Assembly (NCBI GenBank): GCA_014192625.1
Contig: BJHM01000001.1
Location: forward strand, 321,770-366,226
Direction: 5' to 3'
DNA: 44,457 bases
Origin: Planctomycetota bacterium
GTDB lineage: Bacteria > Planctomycetota > UBA1135 > UBA2386
Shown piece after piece: positions 17,894-23,741 of this stretch; positions within the stretch are counted from its first letter, which is position 1; each line of letters opens with the position of its first letter. The notes beneath the pieces were generated by a model. The model was not told the DNA's origin. It saw only the letters and a list, made by a program, of their open reading frames with translations, and did not search any database. Both the position numbers and the translations under genes were made by a program.

Positions 17894-19110
17894 CGGGAAG
17901 TCGGAGCCTGGTTGCCGTCGATGATGACGAAGAGGGGTTGCGAGGCTGGGTCAAACGGTTCTGCAGACCAGATCACAAGGTCTGCATCCTTACCTGTGGC
18001 GAGTTTGCCGATGCGATCGGCGACGCCGAGCAATGTCGCTGCATCACTGGTGATCGCGTCGAGTGCTTTTTCTGCCGGAATGCCAAAGCGCACCGCGAAG
18101 GTGGCTTCACGCACGAGGTCGAGTGCTAGCGGATTTGTGCCAGTGGTGATCACGAACGGGATACCCTTCTCCGCAAGCGCTGGCAGCGTCGAGAAGCGCG
18201 GCTCGGCACCATCTTGACCGGCGCTGCCGGCGAGGCGGTCGGCGGATGGCGCGCTGCACATCACCCAGACTTTCGCTGCGGCTAGCTCGTCGATCACGAA
18301 GTGCGCTTCTTGCGCCTCGTCAATCACCGGCGTGTAGCCAAACTCCCTGCCAAGGCGCAGGGCGGTGCGCAGGTCCTGCTCACTGCGCGCAGTTGTGATG
18401 ATGGCGAGTTTGCCTTGCAGCACACGGCCGAGCACGTCGAGGTCGCGATTGGGTTGCGGCTTGCCACCCTCGATAGTCTGCGTCAGGTAGTCCTGTGCGT
18501 CGTAAAAACCGCGCCGCACTTCCCAGATCACGCCCATCCGAGTGGTGGGGCGACGGTAGTAGATTGAATCGACGCTGCCCCCGCGGATCGCGCGGTTGCC
18601 GGACGACGGCTCGGCGCCGAGCGCGATCCGCAGTGCGGCTTCGTCGCGCACAACCATCGCCGTCGGGTCCAGTGCAAAAGTCTTCACTACTGCCGACAGG
18701 CCACCGATCACGTTCATCGTGCCGGGCATGACGTGTACCGCAGTGACTCCCATGCGGCGCGCCTTCAGAAACCCGTTGCTGCGTGCATCGACACTGTCGA
18801 GTGCGTGCAACGCGGGGGTCGATTCTGAACCCTGTTCGTTTTGGTCCGATGGCGCGAGGCCGTTCCAAGCGGCGTCGATCAAGCCGGGCGTGATCGACTT
18901 GCCACTCACGTCGATGATCACTGCATCATCGGGGACCTGAGTATCAGGGCCGCCGAGTTGCAGAACCTTGCCGTGTGCGATGACCAGCACGGCATTGTCG
19001 ATCGGCGCGCCGCCACCTGGCCAGACGCGCGCGCCCTTGTAGACCGTAGTTTGGTCCTGCGCGATCAGTGCAGTAGTCAGCAACAACAGAGTGAGTGCCG
19101 GAAGTTTCAT
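17890..19110 (-). CDS. Secreted amidohydrolase-like protein, third of the array, metal site lost (406 aa)
   Basis: A signal peptide is present (hydrophobic, ending LIAQ near residue 18). The N-terminal part YKGARVWPGGGAPIDNAVLVI and the end IGKLATGKDADLVIWSAEP place it in the amidohydrolase family. Strand 1 reads PGLIDAAWN, so HxH has become A-x-N. The region that would carry later His ligands reads LAIITTARSEQDLRTALRLGREFGY. That keeps the helix pattern typical of the family (xDIxxALxLxxEFG) but no His. The strand-8 Asp is also missing. It overlaps both neighbours by 4 bases. The conserved fold with a lost active site suggests a pseudoenzyme. Confidence 0.88.
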   Translation of the reverse strand: MKLPALTLLLLTTALIAQDQTTVYKGARVWPGGGAPIDNAVLVIAHGKVLQLGGPDTQVPDDAVIIDVSGKSITPGLIDAAWNGLAPSDQNEQGSESTPALHALDSVDARSNGFLKARRMGVTAVHVMPGTMNVIGGLSAVVKTFALDPTAMVVRDEAALRIALGAEPSSGNRAIRGGSVDSIYYRRPTTRMGVIWEVRRGFYDAQDYLTQTIEGGKPQPNRDLDVLGRVLQGKLAIITTARSEQDLRTALRLGREFGYTPVIDEAQEAHFVIDELAAAKVWVMCSAPSADRLAGSAGQDGAEPRFSTLPALAEKGIPFVITTGTNPLALDLVREATFAVRFGIPAEKALDAITSDAATLLGVADRIGKLATGKDADLVIWSAEPFDPASQPLFVIIDGNQAPTSR

Positions 19111-20279
19111 CGGGCCTCCTTGCCGGTGGCGGAAGTTGTGATGCGAGCGGGCTCGTCGCCGATCAGTTGTTGACCGTCGACGTAAACTGCACGCAATGCC
19201 GAACTGAGGTCGAGTGGATCGCCGTCGAACACGGTGAAGTCCGCATCGCAGCCGCGCCGCAGCGAGCCGATCAGGTCTTGCTGGCCGAGCAGCTGTGCGG
19301 GCGTGCGAGTCAGTGCTGCGAGCGCCTGCTTGCGGCTCGTGCCGAAGTGCACCGCGATCGCAGCCGAGGTGCGCAGTTGATGCGGGTTGCCGAGGAAGCA
19401 GAACGGGATGCCGCGCTGCTCGAGGCGCTGGGGTAATAGCAGCCGGTCGCCGCGCATTTCCATCGTCAACGGTTGCAGGACGACCGCTGCGCGCGTTGCG
19501 GCGATCTGCTCAATGCAGTCTTGCGCTTCGCTGGCGCCGACCAGCACTGGCTCAAAGCCAAACTGTTGCGCCAATGCGAGCGCGCCTTGGATTTCGGAGA
19601 AGGTATCGGCCGCGAAGAACACGCGACGTTCACCGCGCAAGGCTTGGCCGAGCACGGCAATGTCAGGTCCGCCCTGCACGCCGCGTTTGGCGGTGAGAAA
19701 ACCTTCGCGCAGGAGATCGATTGCACCCATCAGCGAGGTTGGCGGCCGCTCGGGATCGCGCGCTGCGGCAGTGAGTGACAGCTTGAGGAAGGTCGCGTTC
19801 GAAGCGATGCGGCCCTTGTCCTTGCCGGGCTTCACGAGTGCGCCGATGCCGGCCGCGACGTTGCGTGAGGACGGCGCAAGGCCGCAGCCAGTCACGCCGT
19901 AGCGTGGCAGTTGGCCGAGGTCTGTGCGATATGGATCAAACGCATCCGCAGCCTGCAGTTCGGGGGTCATCGCGACTGCGCGTTCGGCAAGATCCTGCTC
20001 CTGGCCAAGGGTGCTGTGGGCGAGCACGAAGCCAGGCACGATTGTAGCTGTCGGCCACGCAAGGGTGCGCGCCTTGGCACGCGCCTCGGCTGGAATCTCC
20101 TGGCCGAGGAATGCGACCTTGCCGTCGCGCACAAGGAAAGCGCCCGGTGAGACGACTACGTCGGGCGCGATGGCGAGCGTCTTGCACTCGATCAATAAGT
20201 CTTGCGCCGCGAGTGCCGTGCAGGGTGAAAGCAGGAGGATGCGGACGAAGAACAGTTTGTGGATCGCCATCGTGGTCAC
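19107..20279 (-). CDS. Secreted amidohydrolase-like protein, second of the array, metal site mostly lost (390 aa)
   Basis: The smallest member. The signal peptide ends near ALAAQ (residue 26). At strand 1 it reads PGFVLAHST: the first His is kept, the second is Thr, and the Asp before HxH is Leu. The segment SEIQGALALAQQFGFEPVLVGASEA corresponds to the strand that carries a metal His in active relatives, and none is present. The C-terminal signature is IGSLRRGCDADFTVFDGDP. The gene overlaps the first gene's stop (20276-20279) and the third gene's start (19107-19110) by 4 bases each. A role as a non-catalytic partner is an inference. Confidence 0.88.
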   Translation of the reverse strand: MTTMAIHKLFFVRILLLSPCTALAAQDLLIECKTLAIAPDVVVSPGAFLVRDGKVAFLGQEIPAEARAKARTLAWPTATIVPGFVLAHSTLGQEQDLAERAVAMTPELQAADAFDPYRTDLGQLPRYGVTGCGLAPSSRNVAAGIGALVKPGKDKGRIASNATFLKLSLTAAARDPERPPTSLMGAIDLLREGFLTAKRGVQGGPDIAVLGQALRGERRVFFAADTFSEIQGALALAQQFGFEPVLVGASEAQDCIEQIAATRAAVVLQPLTMEMRGDRLLLPQRLEQRGIPFCFLGNPHQLRTSAAIAVHFGTSRKQALAALTRTPAQLLGQQDLIGSLRRGCDADFTVFDGDPLDLSSALRAVYVDGQQLIGDEPARITTSATGKEAR

Positions 20280-21952
20280 TTCGCTTCAAACTGGGTCTTG
20301 CCGGCCGAGAGCACCGCGAGCACGCGGCAATCGCTCAGGAACAGCGGACGGTCACACACCAATACATCGCCGAGCTTCCCCACTTCGAGTGAGCCCGTGT
20401 CTTGTTGCACGCCGAGGATCTCAGCGGGAGTCAGCGTGATCGCTCGCAGCGCAGCCGAAGCGTCGAGGCCGTTGCCGATCGCGCAGGCAGCCATCAGCGA
20501 AAGCGCGCTGGCGCGGCGCGCACTGCCGGTGGCGATCGCAAAGGCAACGCCCTTGGCTTGCAGTAACGCGGGCAGTGCGGGCAGATCAAAAGCGTCGTAG
20601 GGCTTTGGCAAGGTTTGCGGCCAGACACCGGTCAGCACGCATGTGATGCCTGCTTTGGCGATGTCTTCGGCGCAGCTCGCGGCCGCGAACGGCTGCTCCA
20701 GCACCACGACGGGAATCTTCTTTTCGGCAGCGAGCGCGAGCGCGTTGCGGATCTCATCGCTGCGGTGCGCTTCGATGCGGAGTGGCAGTTTGCCGTCGAG
20801 CACCTGCAGCAATATGTCTTTCGCCAAGTCGTGCGCCGGTTCCTTCGGAAACTTGGGTCGCTCTGGCGGCTTGTCTGTTGCAGCAGGAGTGGCGCTGCCA
20901 GCTGCGGGTTTTGGCGCGCTTTCCGGCGCCGGTTTTGGGTCCTGAGCCGGCGCGGGTTTGGGGTCTTGATCGCTGCTCGCATCGGCAGCAATTTGTTGAC
21001 CACCGCTACCACCACCGCCACCACCGCCACCACCGCCACCACCGCCACCGCCACGACGGCCGCGACGACCACCGCCCGGCGGCGCATCACCAGAGCCTGC
21101 CCCAGGCTGTGCCTCGCGGCCATCAGCAGCTTGACTGGCTGGGGGTGCACCCGGCACGGCAGCGCTTTGTGGCTTTGCGTTTTGTTTCTCGAAGTGTGCG
21201 AGATAAGCCGCGAAATCGAGTTGGTATTTCGCCAGCGCCGTCTTGTGATCCTCGAACAGTTTTTTGTAGTCAGCTAAACCATCAAACGCAGCAAACAGAG
21301 CCTGCGTTTGCTGCTGCCGTTGCAACGGGTGCGAAGTACCGGGGCCACTGGTCAGGCGCGCCTGAAGTGCGGCGCGGTCCTTGTCCGGCATCACGAGATA
21401 GCCGCCGATCTGCGGGCGCACTATGGCGCCGAGTCCGCGCCATTGGGCCGGGCCGAGGTTGCCGACGTAGGCTGTGGTGATGCCGTTTTGCACGAGCTCA
21501 TCCTCGCGGTCACCGCGCGCACGCAGGTCGTTCTGCAACGCCGACGCGGCATCGAGCGAGCCGTCGCCACGGGTCGCGTTGTCGAGGAACGCATCGGTCA
21601 GCGCATCGACCAAGCCCGGATAGACATGCGCGGTTTTGAAGTCCAGCGTCGTTGCGCCATCTGGCACCTCGACGCTGGAACTCTTGCCAATGGCAATGAT
21701 GCGCGTGCCGCGGATGAGGATGGTGCCGTCGAGCAACTCGTCGCCATTTACTGGATGAATGGTGCCGGCATAGATTGCGATCACCGGCTCAGGGGCTTTC
21801 GCGGGTGGTGCCACAGGCTTTGGCGTCGCAGCCGGGGCATTTTCAGGTGGGTTACCTTCGGTGCCTGGCTCTTGGGCGCACAAGCTCCATGTGCACAACA
21901 GCACCGGCAGGATGGCAAGTAGACCGCGATGCAAGGACGACGGATTCCGCAT
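20276..21952 (-). CDS. Secreted amidohydrolase-like protein, first of the array, with polyglycine linker (558 aa)
   Basis: The first gene of the array. A signal peptide (to about LCAQ, residue 27) is followed by a Pro/Ala-rich segment and then the amidohydrolase start YAGTIHPVNGDELLDGTILI. Strand 1 reads PGLVDALTD, so both metal His are lost. A long insert (about residues 260-370) contains RRGRR, then 14 consecutive Gly (301-314), then Pro/Ala/Lys-rich sequence. After it comes LRIEAHRSDEI, which still looks like the strand-5 region, but the later His and Asp are missing. The end GSLEVGKLGDVLVCDRP is the family signature in weakened form. The ATG is 175 bases from the divergent ferredoxin-like gene; the operon promoter should lie there. 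Confidence 0.88.
   Translation of the reverse strand: MRNPSSLHRGLLAILPVLLCTWSLCAQEPGTEGNPPENAPAATPKPVAPPAKAPEPVIAIYAGTIHPVNGDELLDGTILIRGTRIIAIGKSSSVEVPDGATTLDFKTAHVYPGLVDALTDAFLDNATRGDGSLDAASALQNDLRARGDREDELVQNGITTAYVGNLGPAQWRGLGAIVRPQIGGYLVMPDKDRAALQARLTSGPGTSHPLQRQQQTQALFAAFDGLADYKKLFEDHKTALAKYQLDFAAYLAHFEKQNAKPQSAAVPGAPPASQAADGREAQPGAGSGDAPPGGGRRGRRGGGGGGGGGGGGGGGSGGQQIAADASSDQDPKPAPAQDPKPAPESAPKPAAGSATPAATDKPPERPKFPKEPAHDLAKDILLQVLDGKLPLRIEAHRSDEIRNALALAAEKKIPVVVLEQPFAAASCAEDIAKAGITCVLTGVWPQTLPKPYDAFDLPALPALLQAKGVAFAIATGSARRASALSLMAACAIGNGLDASAALRAITLTPAEILGVQQDTGSLEVGKLGDVLVCDRPLFLSDCRVLAVLSAGKTQFEAK
21001..21054 (-). repeat. GCC/ACC trinucleotide-rich tract encoding polyglycine
   Basis: On the plus strand the tract is made of ACCACCGCC-like units. 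On the coding strand it gives a run of 14 Gly in a linker of the first amidohydrolase-like protein. It is prone to slippage in steps of three, so linker length could vary without breaking the frame. Confidence 0.85.
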
Positions 21953-22127
21953 GTGTTGCTCGGCTGCGCCGAGAAGGCGCCAGCAGTTGCCTTGTCATAC
22001 GTACTCAAGGCGCAAATCTGCCAACCCTTTTTGCTTCGCTTTCGCAGGTCACAATCACGCCACGATTGATTGTCGCGATCGACGCTGCAACGAAATTCGC
22101 GCCGCCTCGGTTGCTGAGATTGCTGGT

Positions 22128-22478
22128 ATGAGAGTTCTGGCTGGTCGTAGCGGGGACGCTACAAAACCGTATGATCCGCCGTGCGTGAAACTTGTCGAAG
22201 TTCAGTTTGAGCCCATCGGCAAGGTCGTGTTCGTGTCGCCGGGCACGACACTTTTGGCGGCAAGTGAGGCGGCTGGCGTTGAAATTGCCACCGGCTGCAC
22301 GCGTGGCATGTGTGGCACGGATGCGGTGTGCATCGAAGGCGGTGGGGATGGTCTGCAACCGGCTGTTTTGCCGGAAGTCGCCACGTTGGAGCGCATGGGG
22401 CTGGGTCCTCGCTTTCGGCTGTCTTGTGCAACTCGGGTCCAGCACGGCGTGGTCCGTGTCCGACTGGGAGCCTTTTGA
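22128..22478 (+). CDS. [2Fe-2S] ferredoxin-like protein with unusual cysteine spacing (116 aa)
   Basis: A small beta-grasp ferredoxin-like protein, probably an electron carrier or redox sensor in the cytosol. FVSPGTTLLAASEAAGVEIATGC leads into the cluster loop. Cysteines are C57 (GC57TRGMC62), C62, C68 and C100 (RLSC100AT). Plant-type ferredoxins have C-x4-C-x2-C; here C57-x4-C62 is kept but the residue two positions further on is Asp65 (C62-G-T-D65). C68 could replace it. The C-terminal segment ATLERMGLGPRFRLSCATRV matches the usual last-cysteine region. The ATG at 22128 follows about 90 codons of poor upstream sequence that overlaps the divergent operon. The stop overlaps the next gene (TTGA). 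Confidence 0.82.
   Translation: MRVLAGRSGDATKPYDPPCVKLVEVQFEPIGKVVFVSPGTTLLAASEAAGVEIATGCTRGMCGTDAVCIEGGGDGLQPAVLPEVATLERMGLGPRFRLSCATRVQHGVVRVRLGAF
22466..22477 (+). promoter_or_regulatory. Shine-Dalgarno sequence and TTG start overlapping the ferredoxin stop
   Basis: GGGAG at 22466-22470 lies 4 bases before TTG at 22475, which overlaps the TGA stop of the ferredoxin-like gene (TTGA). This favours a TTG start with translational coupling for the methyltransferase. GTG codons at 22499 and 22532 are alternatives. Confidence 0.45.
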
Positions 22479-23146
22479 AAAATACGCCAATAAATCGTGT
22501 GGCCGCGCGCAAATCAGTCAGGCTACCCAACGTGACTAACCCTCGGCGCATTCAAGATGGACTTGGTTTCTTTGGCACTTTCCTCGGTAAGCCAGGCTCG
22601 GTCGGAGCCGTGTTACCAAGCACCCGATATCTGGCGCGCGCACTCGTCGGACGGTTAGAAATGCAACCGGGCGAGTTGGTGGTCGAATATGGCCCTGGCA
22701 CAGGTCCAATGACCACGGTCGTGCGTGAATTGTTGCCCAAAACGGCGCGTTATTTAGGTGTCGAACTCGAACCCAAGTTTCACGAATTGTTGACGCGCCG
22801 GTTCCCGCAGATGGACTTCCACCTAGGCAATGCGGCGGATATCGTTCAGATTCTTGCCGCGCGCGGTTTGCCAAGGCCACAACGCATCTTGTCTGGGTTG
22901 CCGTTTGCTAGTTTGCCAGCAAAGGTCCAGGACGCGGTGGTGGATGGCATCGTCGAGTGCCTAGGCGAAGGTGGCGATTTCCGCACGTTTCAATACATGC
23001 ACGCATATGGCATGAAGTCGGCGCGCCGCTTTCGTGCTTTGATGGCCGAACGGTTTGCCAACTTTGAGCGCATTGGCCCGGTGATACGCAATCTGCCGCC
23101 CGCTTTTGTGTTGCGTTACTGGGGCGCACGGCGGGCTATCCGTTAG
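22475..23146 (+). CDS. SAM-dependent methyltransferase, PmtA-like (223 aa)
   Basis: A class I methyltransferase close to the phospholipid N-methyltransferase / rRNA dimethylase-like group. Visible motifs are FFGTFLGKPGSVGAVLPSTR (the family-specific N-terminal segment), the SAM-binding loop VVEYGPGTGP (about 71-79), GVELEPKF after strand 2 (acidic residue for the ribose), a post-strand-4 ILSGLPFASLP, and a C terminus FVLRYWG. PmtA enzymes methylate phosphatidylethanolamine toward phosphatidylcholine, but relatives have other lipid or small-molecule substrates, so the substrate is not certain. Upstream candidate starts are TTG 22475, GTG 22499 and GTG 22532. I prefer the first because of the GGGAG and the 4-base overlap with the ferredoxin-like gene. 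Confidence 0.85.
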   Translation: MKNTPINRVAARKSVRLPNVTNPRRIQDGLGFFGTFLGKPGSVGAVLPSTRYLARALVGRLEMQPGELVVEYGPGTGPMTTVVRELLPKTARYLGVELEPKFHELLTRRFPQMDFHLGNAADIVQILAARGLPRPQRILSGLPFASLPAKVQDAVVDGIVECLGEGGDFRTFQYMHAYGMKSARRFRALMAERFANFERIGPVIRNLPPAFVLRYWGARRAIR

Positions 23147-23741
23147 TTGTGACGTGTTAGTCGAGATATCTTGGCCGCGGGTTATTTATAAGGTGTTGTC
23201 TGTAAGTGGCGGCGCAGCATCATGGGCTACCTTGCGCCGCGCGCTTTGCTAGTGGCGCGTTGCCCCTGGCCTGTCGCCCGTTGCAGTATGCACGGAGCGA
23301 GGTGCAGAACTGCGCTGTCGGATGTGAAAAAAATAGGCTGGTGGAACGCGGAAAAACCCGAGGCATCGCGCGCAGGCGGCCAGCCGTTGCCCCTAGCCCC
23401 AATATCGGTCGCACGGGCAAGCCGGGCCGTATCCTGACCATTGCAACTGGCTAAAAACCGGCCTTAGCAAGGGAAAATATCCAGTAGCAGCTGGCGCGTT
23501 GCGGTTTGGTTGCCCTAACAAGTTGCTCTGTGAGGTATTTTTCGGGTGGAGCGCGCGAGCTTTATTTTGCGGTGTGCAGAAATTGGCGGGCAAAACAGTG
23601 TATCCCAACCGTGCAGAAACTGGAGCTGCACAATGATTTGGTGATTTACTTGGATAAAATAATCAAGCAGTTTACTTTGAATCGTGCAGCGCATACGTCC
23701 ACCAGTGAATTCTGCCTCAGTTAAAAACCTAAGACTGCCCC
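23147..23741 (+). other. 595-base intergenic region without supported gene
   Basis: Several short open frames exist on both strands but none has recognisable sequence. The left part (about 23230-23450) is GC-rich and could fold. The right part (23530-23741) is AT-richer, fitting a leader for the protease gene at 23742. I do not recognise SRP RNA, RNase P RNA, 6S RNA or tmRNA here. No strong terminator after the methyltransferase gene was found. Confidence 0.4.

Noticed and set aside
20782-21480. Plus-strand frame with His-rich repeats
   Set aside because: It reads the polyglycine tract of the first array gene in the wrong strand and frame.
21953-22127. Promoter for the amidohydrolase array
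   Set aside because: A weak TTGGCA...TATGAC pair on the minus strand has 19-base spacing; too poor to report as a feature.
23230-23450. Possible structured RNA in the intergenic GC-rich stretch
   Set aside because: No conserved core of SRP, RNase P, 6S or tmRNA was recognised by eye.
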